Shown here: positions 54,691-63,544 of the stretch, one piece after another
How positions within the stretch are numbered: the stretch's first letter is position 1
Layout: each line of letters starts with the position of its first letter
Assembly (NCBI GenBank): GCA_005503335.1
Contig: SCMQ01000024.1
Span: forward strand, 1 to 64,000
Length of the DNA: 64,000 nt
Source: Comamonadaceae bacterium 2FH
GTDB taxonomy: Bacteria > Pseudomonadota > Gammaproteobacteria > Burkholderiales > Burkholderiaceae_C
Direction of reading: 5' to 3'
The notes under the pieces: generated by a model
Database searches by the model: none
What the model was told of the DNA's origin: nothing
What the model saw: only the letters and a program-made list of their open reading frames with translations
Made by a program: the position numbers and the translations under genes

Positions 54691-55632
54691 ATGTTGAAGA
54701 TCTGTGTTCTGGGCGCAGGCGCCCTGGGCTGCGCCATCGGCGGCGTGCTGACCGAGGCCGGCCACGAGGTCTGGCTGGTCAACCGCGGCCGCGCCCATGT
54801 GGACGCGATGCGCGCGCAAGGCCTGACCCTGCGCGAGGCCGGCGTGGACCGTGTGGTCAAGGTGCATGCCAGCACCGACTGCGGCGAGATCGCCGCCGCC
54901 AGCGGCGCCATGGACCTGGTCATCGTACTGGTCAAGTCCTTCCATACCCGCGAGGCGATCGCGGCCGCGCGCCCCATCGTCGGCGCGCACACGACGGTGC
55001 TGTCGCTGCAGAACGGCCTGGGCCACGAAGACATCCTGGCCGAGGCGGTAGGCCGGGACAAGGTGCTGGCCGGCAAGACCTACACCGGCGGCGTGATGCT
55101 GGGCCCGGGCCACATCATCGCTGGCACCCAGGGCAAGGAGACCCACATCGGCGAACTCGACGGCAGCCTGAGCGAACGCGTGGTCCGCATCGCCGAGGCC
55201 TTCAATGGCGCCGGTCTGATCACCGAGGTGAGCCGCAACATCATGGGCACCATGTGGGACAAGCTGCTGGTCAACGTGGCCACCGGCGCCCTGAGCGCGG
55301 TCACCCGCCTGCCCTACGGCGAGCTGTACCAGGTGCCCGAGGTCGAGGCCTGCGCGATCGCGGCCGTGGCCGAGGCCATGGCGGTGGCGAAGGCCGGCGG
55401 CATCGCGCTGTCGGTGACCGACCCGCGCCAGCCCTGGGTCAAGGCCGCGGAGGGCCTGCCCCAAGAGTTCAAGGCCTCCATGCTGCAAAGCCTGGAAAAG
55501 GGCTCGGCGACCGAGATCGACTACGTCAACGGCTCGGTGGTGCGCTGGGGCGAGCGCCATGGCGTGGCCACGCCCATCAACCAGACCCTGGTGGCCTGCG
55601 TCAAGGGCGTGGAACGCGCCCTGCCCCGTTGA
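54691..55632 (+). CDS. Ketopantoate reductase-family (PanE/ApbA) oxidoreductase
   Basis: A 313-residue NADPH-dependent enzyme with the dinucleotide motif VLGAGALGCAIGG (about 6-18), VLVKSFHT, LSLQNGLGHED and the helical C-terminal segment MWDKLLVNVATGALSAVTRLPYGEL with the family Lys. PanE reduces 2-dehydropantoate, but relatives in catabolic clusters reduce or oxidise other 2-keto/hydroxy acids; the context (VOC, MaoC, CaiB) makes the second reading more likely. AAGGAGA precedes ATG 54691. First gene of the plus-strand cluster. Confidence 0.85.
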   Translation: MLKICVLGAGALGCAIGGVLTEAGHEVWLVNRGRAHVDAMRAQGLTLREAGVDRVVKVHASTDCGEIAAASGAMDLVIVLVKSFHTREAIAAARPIVGAHTTVLSLQNGLGHEDILAEAVGRDKVLAGKTYTGGVMLGPGHIIAGTQGKETHIGELDGSLSERVVRIAEAFNGAGLITEVSRNIMGTMWDKLLVNVATGALSAVTRLPYGELYQVPEVEACAIAAVAEAMAVAKAGGIALSVTDPRQPWVKAAEGLPQEFKASMLQSLEKGSATEIDYVNGSVVRWGERHGVATPINQTLVACVKGVERALPR

Positions 55633-55658
55633 TCAACCCGACAACCTGAGAAACATCC

Positions 55659-56045
55659 ATGGCCTACACCAAGCGATCCTACGTCGAGCATGTCGCGGTC
55701 CGCGTCAAGGACATCCACTGGCATATCCGATTCTTCCGCGAGGTGCTGGGCATGACCGTGCGCCAGACCGACGGCCCCGCCGACAACCCCGCCCAGTACT
55801 GGAGCGTGGGCGGCATGCAGCTGATCGCCGACCCCGGCTTCGAAGGCCCGGAAGGCCGCCTGGCCCACCTGGGCATCATGGTCGAGGACCTGGAGCAGGC
55901 CTTGAGCGAGGCCCAGGCCTTCGGCGTGACCGAGATGCCCCAGGGCCGCAACTGGCTGCGCCTGCCCGACGGCCTGGCCGTGGAACTCATGCAGGCCAGC
56001 GGCAACGCCGTGGCCGAGACCCTGGCCGTGAACCCGCGGGCCTGA
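55659..56045 (+). CDS. VOC (glyoxalase-fold) protein
   Basis: A 128-residue protein with the vicinal-oxygen-chelate fold: VEHVAVRVKDIHWHIRFFREVLGM (first metal His) and LAHLGIMVEDLEQAL then LRLPDGLAVELMQ (second His and Glu). VOC proteins include glyoxalase I, epimerases and extradiol dioxygenases. The single domain with His/His/Glu ligands suggests an isomerase or lyase acting on a hydroxyacid or CoA intermediate of the pathway. It lies 26 bases after the PanE-like gene and is likely co-transcribed. Confidence 0.85.
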   Translation: MAYTKRSYVEHVAVRVKDIHWHIRFFREVLGMTVRQTDGPADNPAQYWSVGGMQLIADPGFEGPEGRLAHLGIMVEDLEQALSEAQAFGVTEMPQGRNWLRLPDGLAVELMQASGNAVAETLAVNPRA

Positions 56046-56069
56046 GCCACCATTCACAGAGAAAGCAAC

Positions 56070-56549
56070 ATGCTCCGTACGAACATCCAGTTCCAGACCC
56101 CCGAGCGCTACTGGGACGACGCCCGCGAAGGCGACAGCTGCACCAGTCTGACCTACGCCGTCACCAAGGAGCGCATCCTGGCCTACGCCGACCTGACCGG
56201 CGACCACACCCCCGTGCACGTGGACGAGGCCTATGCCAACGCCAGCCACTTCGGCGCACTGGTGGCGCATGGCCTGTTCGGCCTGTCCATCGCCGACGGC
56301 CTCAAGACCCAGTGCGAATACCGCTTCCTGCCCGGCATGTCGCTGGGCTGGACCTGGGACTTCCTGCTGCCGATCAAGGTCGGCGACGTGCTGCATGTGG
56401 CGTTCCGCGTGGGCAGCATGCGCCCCTCCAACAGCAAGCCGGGCTGGGGCATCGTGGTGCTGCCGTCCGAACTGATCAACCAGCGTGGCGAGGTGGTGCA
56501 GAAGGGCGAGCACCGGCTGATGATCCCCCGCCGCCCCGGCACGTACTAA
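56070..56549 (+). CDS. MaoC-like (hot-dog) enoyl hydratase/dehydratase
   Basis: A 159-residue hot-dog protein with the hydratase signature YADLTGDHTPVHVDEAYANAS (catalytic Asp and His) and HFGALVAHGLFGLSIADGL. Such enzymes add or remove water from enoyl-CoA thioesters; relatives include mesaconyl-CoA hydratase-like proteins. Next to a CaiB-type CoA transferase it should act on the CoA ester that enzyme makes. It lies 24 bases behind the VOC gene and 13 bases before the CoA-transferase gene. Confidence 0.9.
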   Translation: MLRTNIQFQTPERYWDDAREGDSCTSLTYAVTKERILAYADLTGDHTPVHVDEAYANASHFGALVAHGLFGLSIADGLKTQCEYRFLPGMSLGWTWDFLLPIKVGDVLHVAFRVGSMRPSNSKPGWGIVVLPSELINQRGEVVQKGEHRLMIPRRPGTY

Positions 56550-56562
56550 GCAAGGACCCGCC

Positions 56563-57780
56563 ATGAGCCAAGCACTCCCTCTCGCGGGCATCCGCGTCAT
56601 CGACTACAGCCACTTCCTGGCCGGCCCCTACGTGGGCCGCTGCCTGGCGGCCCTGGGCGCCGAGGTCATCAAGGTGGAGCGCCCCACCACCGGCGACGCC
56701 GGGCGCCAGCACGCCTGGTTCATAGGCAACCACAGCGGCTACTTCCTGCAGCAGAACATGGGCAAGAAGGGCCTGTGCGTCAACATCAAGGACCCGCGCG
56801 GCCGCGAGTTGCTGCAAAAGCTGGTGGACAGCGCCGACGTGTTCGTCGAGAACTACCGCCCCGGCGCGCTGGACAAGCTGGGCCTGGGCTACGAGGCGCT
56901 GGCCGGGCGCAACCCGGGCCTGGTCTACTGCTCGATCTCGGCCTATGGCCATACCGGCCCCGATGCCCACCGCGCCGGCTTCGGCCTGATCGCCGAGGCC
57001 AAGAGCGGCATCATGCAGATGGTGGGCACGCCGGGCGAGGCGCCGCCGCTGCTGCGCATCTCGCTGGGCGACATGTACACCGGCATCCACGCCGTGGCGG
57101 CCATCAACGCGGCCCTGCTGGGCCGCGTCAAGTCCGGCAAGGGCCAGCACATCGACCTGGCGCTGTACGACACCCTGGTGTCCATGCACGAGTACGCGGT
57201 GCAGTGCTACACGCTCTCCGGCGACAAGGAGCTGCCGGTGCAGACCGGCCACGACATGCCCCAGTCCACGCTCTACGGCGTGTTCCGCGCCCAGGACGGC
57301 GACCTCGTCATCGCGGCACAGGTGGACGACGCCTGGAAGCGCTTTGCGGCGCTGGTCGAGCAGACCGGCGGCCCGGCCGGCTTCGGCGCCGACCAGCGCT
57401 TTCACAGCGCGGCCGGCCGCAATGCCCACCGGCTCGAGATCCTGCCCGTCGTCAAGGCCTGGGTGGCGCAGCGCCGGGTGGCCGAGGTGCTCGAAGCCCT
57501 GGACGCCATCGACCTGCCCGCTGCCCGCGTGCAGCGCATCGACGAGGTGCTGGCCGACCCGCAGATCCAGGCCCGCGGCATGGTGATCGAGCAGAACCAC
57601 CCGGCGCTGGGCAAGATCCGCCTGCCCAACCTGCCCTTCCATTTTTCGGGCTGCGACACCACCGTCACCCAGGTGGCGCCGGACCTGGGCCAGCACAACG
57701 CCGAGATTGCAGCCAGCCTCGGTTTCAGCGACGATGCGATCGCGGCCATGCAGGCCGACGGTGTGCTCTACAACGACTGA
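56563..57780 (+). CDS. CaiB/BaiF-family CoA transferase
   Basis: A 405-residue class III CoA transferase with the opening LAGIRVIDYSHFLAGPYVGRCLAALGAEVIKVERPTTGD, the segment VENYRPGALDKLGLGYE and the catalytic Asp near residue 198 in GQHIDLALYDT. It moves CoA from a donor (for example succinyl-CoA) to an organic acid, a usual entry step for degrading acids such as carnitine, itaconate or benzylsuccinate; the acid here is unknown. It lies in the PanE-VOC-MaoC-CaiB unit; the AroE-like gene begins 16 bases after its stop. Confidence 0.93.
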   Translation: MSQALPLAGIRVIDYSHFLAGPYVGRCLAALGAEVIKVERPTTGDAGRQHAWFIGNHSGYFLQQNMGKKGLCVNIKDPRGRELLQKLVDSADVFVENYRPGALDKLGLGYEALAGRNPGLVYCSISAYGHTGPDAHRAGFGLIAEAKSGIMQMVGTPGEAPPLLRISLGDMYTGIHAVAAINAALLGRVKSGKGQHIDLALYDTLVSMHEYAVQCYTLSGDKELPVQTGHDMPQSTLYGVFRAQDGDLVIAAQVDDAWKRFAALVEQTGGPAGFGADQRFHSAAGRNAHRLEILPVVKAWVAQRRVAEVLEALDAIDLPAARVQRIDEVLADPQIQARGMVIEQNHPALGKIRLPNLPFHFSGCDTTVTQVAPDLGQHNAEIAASLGFSDDAIAAMQADGVLYND

Positions 57781-57796
57781 ATCCGGGGAGACGCAC

Positions 57797-58618
57797 GTGA
57801 CCGACAACTACGCCGTCATCGGCAACCCGATCTCGCACAGCAAGTCGCCGCTGATCCACGGCATGTTCGCCCTGGCTACCGGGCAGGACATGGCCTATCA
57901 AGCCATCGAGGGCCCGCTGGGTCAGTTTGCTGCCACGGCGGACGCCTTCCGCGCCGCCGGCGGCCGCGGCCTCAATGTCACGGCACCGTTCAAGCTCGAC
58001 GCATTTGCCTACGCGACCGACCTGTCCGAGCGTGCCCGCCTGGCCGGCGCGGTGAACGCCATGAAGTTCGAGGGCGAGCGCGTGCTTGCCGAGAACTTCG
58101 ACGGCGTGGGCCTGGTACGCGACGTGGTGCACAACCTGGGCTGCCCGCTCCAGGCCAAGCGCGTGCTGCTCCTGGGCGCCGGCGGCGCGGCGCGCGGCAC
58201 GCTGCTGCCTTTCCTGGCCGAGAGGCCCGCGCAGCTCGTGATTGCCAACCGCACGGCCGACAGGGCCCAGGCGCTGGCGGCTGAAGTGGCCGGCCAGGGC
58301 CCGGTGAGCGCGGGCGGCTACGCCGAGCTGACCGGCCAGGCCTTCGACCTGGTGTTCAACGCCACCTCGGCCAGCCTGCGCGCCGAGCTGCCTCCGGTGC
58401 CGGCCACCGTGTTCGCACCGGGCGCCCGGGCCTATGAGCTGGCCTACGGCAAGGGCCTGACCCCCTTCCTGCGCCTGGCGCGCAACGCCGGGGCGCAGCG
58501 GCTGGCCGATGGCGTCGGCATGCTGGCCGAGCAGGCTGCCGAGGCCTTCGCCTGGTGGCGCGGCCGGCGCCCCGACACGCGCGCCGTGATCGACCGGCTC
58601 ACGGTGCCGCTTGCCTGA
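57797..58618 (+). CDS. Shikimate dehydrogenase-like (AroE family) enzyme in a catabolic cluster
   Basis: A 273-residue enzyme. The shikimate-binding motif NPISHSKSP (about residue 9), the catalytic Lys in NVTAPFK, the Asp in ENFDGVG, the cofactor loop GAGGAARG and the NRTADRA motif (typical of NADP-preferring AroE) are present. Two normally conserved spots differ: NTDG is NFDG and GAVNT is GAVNA. It may be a second, catabolic dehydrogenase for shikimate, quinate or a related cyclic acid rather than the biosynthetic enzyme. The start is GTG 57797 behind GGGGAG; no ATG is in place. Confidence 0.85.
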   Translation: MTDNYAVIGNPISHSKSPLIHGMFALATGQDMAYQAIEGPLGQFAATADAFRAAGGRGLNVTAPFKLDAFAYATDLSERARLAGAVNAMKFEGERVLAENFDGVGLVRDVVHNLGCPLQAKRVLLLGAGGAARGTLLPFLAERPAQLVIANRTADRAQALAAEVAGQGPVSAGGYAELTGQAFDLVFNATSASLRAELPPVPATVFAPGARAYELAYGKGLTPFLRLARNAGAQRLADGVGMLAEQAAEAFAWWRGRRPDTRAVIDRLTVPLA

Positions 58619-58639
58619 CCTGCACTGCCCGTTCGGGGT

Positions 58640-58667
58640 TTGATGATGCGTACTCTGCCTCTATACT
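58640..58667 (+). promoter_or_regulatory. Promoter giving a leaderless TetR mRNA
   Basis: TTGATG (58640-58645), a 16-base spacer and TATACT (58662-58667) form a good sigma70 promoter. The expected start of transcription (about 58673-58675) coincides with the A of the TetR ATG at 58674, and no Shine-Dalgarno is present. Confidence 0.55.
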
Positions 58668-58673
58668 GCGAGA

Positions 58674-59360
58674 ATGAACGAACCAGTACATTCTGCGCGT
58701 CCCGCCGCGCGCAGGAACAAGCCGGCGGGCAAGGAGACCACGCGCACCAACGACCCGGCCCGCACCATGGCGGGCATCCTCGAGGTGGCGACGGTCGAGT
58801 TCGGGGAGAAGGGCCTGGCGGGGGCGCGCATCGACGAGATCGCGGCCGCCACCCAGACCAGCAAGCGCATGATCTATTACTACTTCGGCAGCAAGGAGGG
58901 CCTGTACCTGGCCGTGCTGGAGGAGTCGTACCGGCGCATGCGCACGATCGAGTCCGCCCTGCGCCTGGAGGACCTGGAGCCCGAACAGGCGCTGCGCACC
59001 CTGGTCGGCTTCACCTTCGACCACCATCAGCGCAACGAGAACTACATCCGTCTGGTCATGTCGGAGAACATGCAGCGCGGCCAGTACCTGGCGCAAAGCA
59101 CGATCATCCAGGACCTCAACGTGCCGGCCATCCAGGGCATACGCGACCTCTACGAGCGCGGCATTGCCAGCGGCGTGTTCCGCGCCGGGCTGGACCCGAT
59201 CGACATCCACGCCTCGATCTCGGCGCTGACCTTCTTCAACGTCTCGAACCGGCATACCTTCGGCCTGATCTTCAAGCGCGACACCCAGACGCCCGCGGCG
59301 CTCGCCGCCCGGCGCGAAAGCGTGATCGACATGGTGGTGCGCTACGTGCGCGCCCCCTGA
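58674..59360 (+). CDS. TetR-family transcriptional repressor
   Basis: A 228-residue protein. Residues about 30-80 are a TetR HTH (GILEVATVEFGEKGLAGARIDEIAAATQTSKRMIYYYFGSKEGLY) and the rest is the ligand-binding helical domain. A 30-residue basic tail precedes the HTH. The ATG at 58674 is directly at the predicted transcription start, so translation should be leaderless; an alternative ATG (MAGILE) would remove the tail. It sits between the AroE-like gene and the TRAP operon and shares the sequence ACGAACYAGT with the TRAP promoter, so it probably represses both itself and the TRAP genes. Confidence 0.92.
   Translation: MNEPVHSARPAARRNKPAGKETTRTNDPARTMAGILEVATVEFGEKGLAGARIDEIAAATQTSKRMIYYYFGSKEGLYLAVLEESYRRMRTIESALRLEDLEPEQALRTLVGFTFDHHQRNENYIRLVMSENMQRGQYLAQSTIIQDLNVPAIQGIRDLYERGIASGVFRAGLDPIDIHASISALTFFNVSNRHTFGLIFKRDTQTPAALAARRESVIDMVVRYVRAP
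58678..58687 (+). promoter_or_regulatory. TetR operator candidate at its own start
   Basis: ACGAACCAGT begins five bases after the predicted transcription start. The reverse complement of 59433-59442 is ACGAACTAGT, a nine-of-ten match at the second promoter of the cluster. Occupancy here would block the regulator's own gene. Confidence 0.45.
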
Positions 59361-59432
59361 CCTCCCGTTTGCACCAGCGAGTCGCGCCCGCCCCGGGGCG
59401 GGGCCTAGGGTTTTCACTTACTTTAAAAACTA

Positions 59433-59442
59433 ACTAGTTCGT
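59433..59442 (-). promoter_or_regulatory. TetR operator candidate in front of TRAP system 2
   Basis: The sequence (reverse strand ACGAACTAGT) lies inside a short AT-rich island that includes the palindrome AACTAGTT and ends 27 bases before the first TRAP gene. It matches the candidate site at 58678-58687. Confidence 0.45.
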
Positions 59443-59469
59443 ACAAAATCACGGGCAAAGGAGACCTTC

Positions 59470-60009
59470 ATGGTTAGAAACCTGATCGACCATTCTTGCC
59501 GGCTGCTGTCCGGCCTGATCGCAGCCAGCCTGGCCCTCATGGTGGTGCTGGTGTTCGGCAACGTGGTGCTGCGCTACGGCTTCAACTCCGGCATCACCGT
59601 CTCGGAGGAGTTGTCGCGCTGGCTGTTCGTCTGGATGACCTTCATGGGCGCCGTGGTCGCCCTGCGGGACCGCGACCACCTGGGCACCGACATGCTGATC
59701 GGCAAGCTGGGTCCCGCCGGCAAGAAGTTCTGCCTGTTCCTGACCTACCTGCTGATGCTGGGCTGCTGCGCCCTGCTGTTCAAGGGCTCCTGGGACCAGG
59801 CCGTCATCAACTGGACCAGCACCAGCGCGGTGATGGAAGTCTCCATGAGCTGGGTCTACTTCCCCGGCATCCTGTTCGCCGTGCTGGGCGGCCTGATCCT
59901 GCTGGCCGACCTGCTGGACCTGGTCACCGGGCGTCTGAAGGACGACGAGCTGACCATGATCCAGGAATCCGAAGAATCCCCCCATGCCGGAACCGGCGAA
60001 GCGCACTGA
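59470..60009 (+). CDS. TRAP transporter small permease (DctQ family), system 2
   Basis: A 179-residue inner-membrane protein with four helices and the family segments FGNVVLRYGFNSGITVSEELSRWLFVWMTFMGA and SMSWVYFPGILFAVLGGLI. The C-terminal 25 residues are acidic and soluble. AAAGGAGA precedes ATG 59470. First gene of the operon small-large-binding protein, an order different from system 1. It forms the membrane part of an organic-acid importer with the next gene. Confidence 0.94.
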   Translation: MVRNLIDHSCRLLSGLIAASLALMVVLVFGNVVLRYGFNSGITVSEELSRWLFVWMTFMGAVVALRDRDHLGTDMLIGKLGPAGKKFCLFLTYLLMLGCCALLFKGSWDQAVINWTSTSAVMEVSMSWVYFPGILFAVLGGLILLADLLDLVTGRLKDDELTMIQESEESPHAGTGEAH

Positions 60010-60026
60010 ACCGACTCGAGGTTGAC

Positions 60027-61304
60027 ATGACGATTGCCGTATTCCTCTCTTCCCTGATCGGCGCCATGGCGCTGGGCGTGCCCATCGCCTTCTCGCTGCT
60101 GCTGTGCGGCGTGGCCCTGATGTGGCACATGAACATGTTCGACGCCCAGATCCTGGCGCAGAACCTGATGGAAGGCGCCAACAGCTTCCCGCTGCTGGCC
60201 GTGCCCTTCTTCATGCTGGCGGGCGAGATCATGAACGCGGGCGGCCTGTCCCGCCGCATCGTGAACTTCGCCATGGCCCTGGTCGGCCACATCAAGGGCG
60301 GCCTGGGCTATGTGACCATCATGGCCGCCGTGATCATGGCCGCGCTGTCGGGCTCGGCCGTGGCCGACGCCGCCGCCCTGGCCTCGCTGCTGCTGCCCAT
60401 GATGGTGGCCGCGGGCCACGACAAGGCGCGCTCGGCCGGCCTGATCGCCTCGGCCGGCATCATCGCGCCGGTGATTCCGCCCTCCATCGGCTTCGTGATC
60501 TTCGGCGTGGCCGGCAACGTCTCGATCTCCAAGCTGTTCCTGGCCGGCATCTTCCCCGGCCTGCTGCTGGGCGTGTCGCTGTGGGTCACCTGGTGGTGGC
60601 TGGCGCGCCGCGAAGTGGTCGAAGTGCCGCCGCGCAAGTCCATGGCCGAGATCATGGTGGCCCTGCGCCAGGCCACCTGGGCCCTGGTGCTGCCGCTGAT
60701 CGTGGTGTTCGGCCTCAAGTTCGGACTGTTCACCCCGACCGAGGCCGCCGTGGTGGCCGCCGTCTACGCCCTCCTGATCTCCACCCTGGTCTACCGCGAG
60801 CTCAACTTCAAGTCGCTGGTGCCGCTGTTCGTGGCCTCGGCCAAGACCAGCGCGGTGGTGATGTTCCTGGTCGCCGCCGCCATGGTCTCGGCCTGGTTGA
60901 TCACGGTCGCCAACCTGCCCGAGCAGCTGATCGCCCTGCTGCAACCCCTGCTGGACAGCCCCAGGCTGCTGATGCTCACCATCATGGTGATCACCATGGT
61001 GGTCGGCACGGCGCTGGACATGACGCCGACCATCCTGCTGCTGACCCCGGTGCTGATGCCGGTGGTCAAGGCCGCCGGCATCGACCCGGTCTACTTCGGC
61101 GTGCTGTTCATCATCAACAACGCCATCGGCCTGATCACGCCGCCGGTGGGCACGGTGCTCAACGCCGTGGCCGGCGTCGGCAAGGTCAGCATGGACGAGG
61201 TGACCCGCGGCGTGCTGCCCTTCATGGTGGCCCAGTTCGTGATCATGTTCGCCATGGTCGCGTTCCCGCAGCTGGTCATGGTGCCCGCGCGCTGGTTCTA
61301 TTGA
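60027..61304 (+). CDS. TRAP transporter large permease (DctM family), system 2
   Basis: A 425-residue sodium symporter subunit with about twelve helices. Family blocks are present: FPLLAVPFFMLAGEIMNAGGLSRR, SGSAVADAAALASLLLPMM, IIAPVIPPSIGFVIFGV, FTPTEAAVVAAVYALL, DMTPTILLLTPVLMP and GLITPPVGTVLN. GAGG lies 6 bases before ATG 60027. It belongs to the same operon as the small permease and binding protein; the substrate follows from the binding protein. Confidence 0.95.
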   Translation: MTIAVFLSSLIGAMALGVPIAFSLLLCGVALMWHMNMFDAQILAQNLMEGANSFPLLAVPFFMLAGEIMNAGGLSRRIVNFAMALVGHIKGGLGYVTIMAAVIMAALSGSAVADAAALASLLLPMMVAAGHDKARSAGLIASAGIIAPVIPPSIGFVIFGVAGNVSISKLFLAGIFPGLLLGVSLWVTWWWLARREVVEVPPRKSMAEIMVALRQATWALVLPLIVVFGLKFGLFTPTEAAVVAAVYALLISTLVYRELNFKSLVPLFVASAKTSAVVMFLVAAAMVSAWLITVANLPEQLIALLQPLLDSPRLLMLTIMVITMVVGTALDMTPTILLLTPVLMPVVKAAGIDPVYFGVLFIINNAIGLITPPVGTVLNAVAGVGKVSMDEVTRGVLPFMVAQFVIMFAMVAFPQLVMVPARWFY

Positions 61305-61395
61305 TGTTTTCCCTTCCGCGGCCTGTCCGGGTACGCCTGGCCGCGGAGCCCTTTCCTCGCGTACGTCCGATTCGATACCTTCTGGAGACACGCAC

Positions 61396-62394
61396 ATGAA
61401 ACGTCTGTTCGTCAAAACCCTTGTGGCCGCCGTGGCCCTGGCCGCCTTCGGCGTGGCCCAGGCGCAGGACAAGACCATCAAGTTCGCCACGCAGAACCCC
61501 AAGGGCCACCCGATCGTGATGGGCATGGAGAAGTTCAAGGAAATCGTCGAGGCCAAGTCGGGCGGCAAGATCAAGGTCAACCTGTTCCCGGGCGGCACGC
61601 TGGGCAGCGACCAGGCCAACGTCTCGGCCCTGCAGGGCGGCACGCTGGAGATGGTGTCCCTGAACTCGGGCATCCTGGCCAGCCAGGTCAAGGAGTTCGC
61701 GATCTACGACTTCCCCTTCATGTTCACCAACACCAAGGAAGCCGACGCCGCGGTGGACGGCCCCTTCGGCCAGAAGCTGCATGCCAAGCTGCAGGACAAG
61801 GGCATGGTCGGCCTGGCCTACTACGAGCTGGGCTTTCGCAACATCACCAACAGCAAGCGCCCCATCACCAAGGTGGAAGACGTCGAGGGCCTGAAGCTGC
61901 GCGTGATCCCCAACCCGATCAACGTGGACTGGGTCAAGACCCTGGGCGCCAACCCCACGCCCCTGCCCTTCCCCGAGGTCTACGCGGCGCTGGAGCAGAA
62001 GGCGATCGACGGCCAGGAAAACCCGGTCACCGTGATCAACGCCAACAAGCTCTACGAGGTGCAGAAGCACATCGTGCTGAGCAACCACCAGTACAACCCG
62101 CAGTCGGTGCTGATCAGCAAGAAGTTCTGGGACGGCCTGAGCGCCGACCAGAAGAAGATCGTCGGCGACGCGGCCAAGGAATCGGCCAAGTACCAGCGTG
62201 AGCAGGCGCGCGGCCAGGTCGCCTCGGCCCTGGACAACCTCAAGAAGAACGGCATGCAAGTGACCGAATTCTCGGCCGCCGATGTCGCCAAGCTGCGCGA
62301 CAAGATGCGTCCGGTGACCGCCAAGTACGCGGTCTCGGTGGGCCAGGAAACGGTGCAGGAACTGCAGGCCGAACTGGCCAAGGTGCGCAAGTAA
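61396..62394 (+). CDS. TRAP transporter solute-binding protein (DctP family), system 2
   Basis: A 332-residue periplasmic protein with a signal peptide ending AQAQ (about residue 22). DctP features are KEIVEAKSGGKIKVNLFPGGTLG, YYELGFRNITNSKRPI, GLKLRVIPNPINVDWVKTLGANPTPLPFPEVYAALEQKAIDGQENP, with the Arg that binds the ligand carboxylate (LRVIPNP). Context (AroE-like, AroQ, Gfo/Idh) suggests a cyclic hydroxy- or keto-acid such as quinate or shikimate, but this is inference. GGAGA is 8-9 bases upstream of ATG 61396. Confidence 0.94.
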   Translation: MKRLFVKTLVAAVALAAFGVAQAQDKTIKFATQNPKGHPIVMGMEKFKEIVEAKSGGKIKVNLFPGGTLGSDQANVSALQGGTLEMVSLNSGILASQVKEFAIYDFPFMFTNTKEADAAVDGPFGQKLHAKLQDKGMVGLAYYELGFRNITNSKRPITKVEDVEGLKLRVIPNPINVDWVKTLGANPTPLPFPEVYAALEQKAIDGQENPVTVINANKLYEVQKHIVLSNHQYNPQSVLISKKFWDGLSADQKKIVGDAAKESAKYQREQARGQVASALDNLKKNGMQVTEFSAADVAKLRDKMRPVTAKYAVSVGQETVQELQAELAKVRK

Positions 62395-62471
62395 GTCACC
62401 CACCACCCGCCGCGGCCGGCCCGCGCGGGTGGTTCCGTCCTCCTCGTCAGAACACGCCCTCCGCCCCCTCC

Positions 62472-63524
62472 ATGAGCAAGACCCGCATCGCCGTCGCCGG
62501 CGCCGGCTACATCGGCCAGGCCCACATGCTTGTGGCGCAGAACAGCCCCGGCTGCACCCTGTCCGCCATCGTCGACCCCTCGCCCGCGGCGGCGGCCGTG
62601 GCCGCCCAGGCCGGCGTGCCGCTGTACGCCTCCATCGACGAGCTGCTGGCCAAGGACCGCCCCGACGGCCTGGTCCTGGCCACGCCCAACCAGCTGCATG
62701 TGCCCCAGGCCCTGGAATGCATCGCGGCCGGCCTGCCCATCCTGCTGGAAAAGCCCATCGCCACCACCGTGGCCGAAGGCGAGCAGTTGCTCGAGCGGGT
62801 CGAGGAGACCGGCGCCAGGGTGCTGATCGGCCACCACCGGGCCCACAGCCCCATCATGGCCAAGGCCAGGCAGGTGGTCGACTCGGGCCAGCTCGGCCGC
62901 CTGGTCGCGGTGATGGGCAGCGCCACCTTCCTCAAACCCGACCACTACTACGCCGACGCGCCCTGGCGGCGCGAGATCGGCGGCGGCCCCGTCCTGCTCA
63001 ACATGATCCACGAGGTGCACAACCTGCGCATGCTGTGCGGCGAGATTGCCGCCGTGCAGGCCTTCGCCTCGAATGCCACGCGCGGCTTCCCGGTGGAGGA
63101 CACGGTGGCGATCAACCTGCGCTTCGCCAGCGGCGTGCTCGGCAGCTTCATGCTGTCCGACACCGCGGCCTGCCCGCGCAGCTGGGAGCAGACCAGCCAG
63201 GAAAACAAGGCCTACCCGAGCTACGCCGACGAGGACTGCTACGTCATTGCCGGCACCAACGGCAGCCTGTCGGTGCCGACCATGCGCATCAAGACCTACC
63301 CGCGCGCCGAAGACCGCTCCTGGTGGAAGGAGTTCGAGGTCGGCGTGGTCGGCATGGTGCGCGACGACCCGCTCAAGCACCAGATCGAGCATTTCGGCGC
63401 CGTGGTGCGCGGCGAGGCCGCCCCACTGGTCAGCGCGCGCGACGGCCTGCAGAACCTGCGCGTCACCGAGGCGATCGCCGAGGCCGCACGCAGCGGCCAG
63501 GTCGTACAGTTGGCCTCCCTTTGA
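62472..63524 (+). CDS. Gfo/Idh/MocA-family oxidoreductase
   Basis: A 350-residue NAD(P)-dependent dehydrogenase with the Rossmann motif VAGAGYIGQAHML (about 7-19), the catalytic-Lys signature EKPIATTVAEG (about 97) and the HHRAHSP segment. The family oxidises ring hydroxyls of sugars, inositols and related polyols, as well as quinate-like compounds. Between the TRAP genes and AroQ it is the natural candidate for the first oxidation of the imported ring compound. The ribosome site is weak. Confidence 0.92.
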   Translation: MSKTRIAVAGAGYIGQAHMLVAQNSPGCTLSAIVDPSPAAAAVAAQAGVPLYASIDELLAKDRPDGLVLATPNQLHVPQALECIAAGLPILLEKPIATTVAEGEQLLERVEETGARVLIGHHRAHSPIMAKARQVVDSGQLGRLVAVMGSATFLKPDHYYADAPWRREIGGGPVLLNMIHEVHNLRMLCGEIAAVQAFASNATRGFPVEDTVAINLRFASGVLGSFMLSDTAACPRSWEQTSQENKAYPSYADEDCYVIAGTNGSLSVPTMRIKTYPRAEDRSWWKEFEVGVVGMVRDDPLKHQIEHFGAVVRGEAAPLVSARDGLQNLRVTEAIAEAARSGQVVQLASL

Positions 63525-63544
63525 CTCTTGAACAAGGAATCGAC

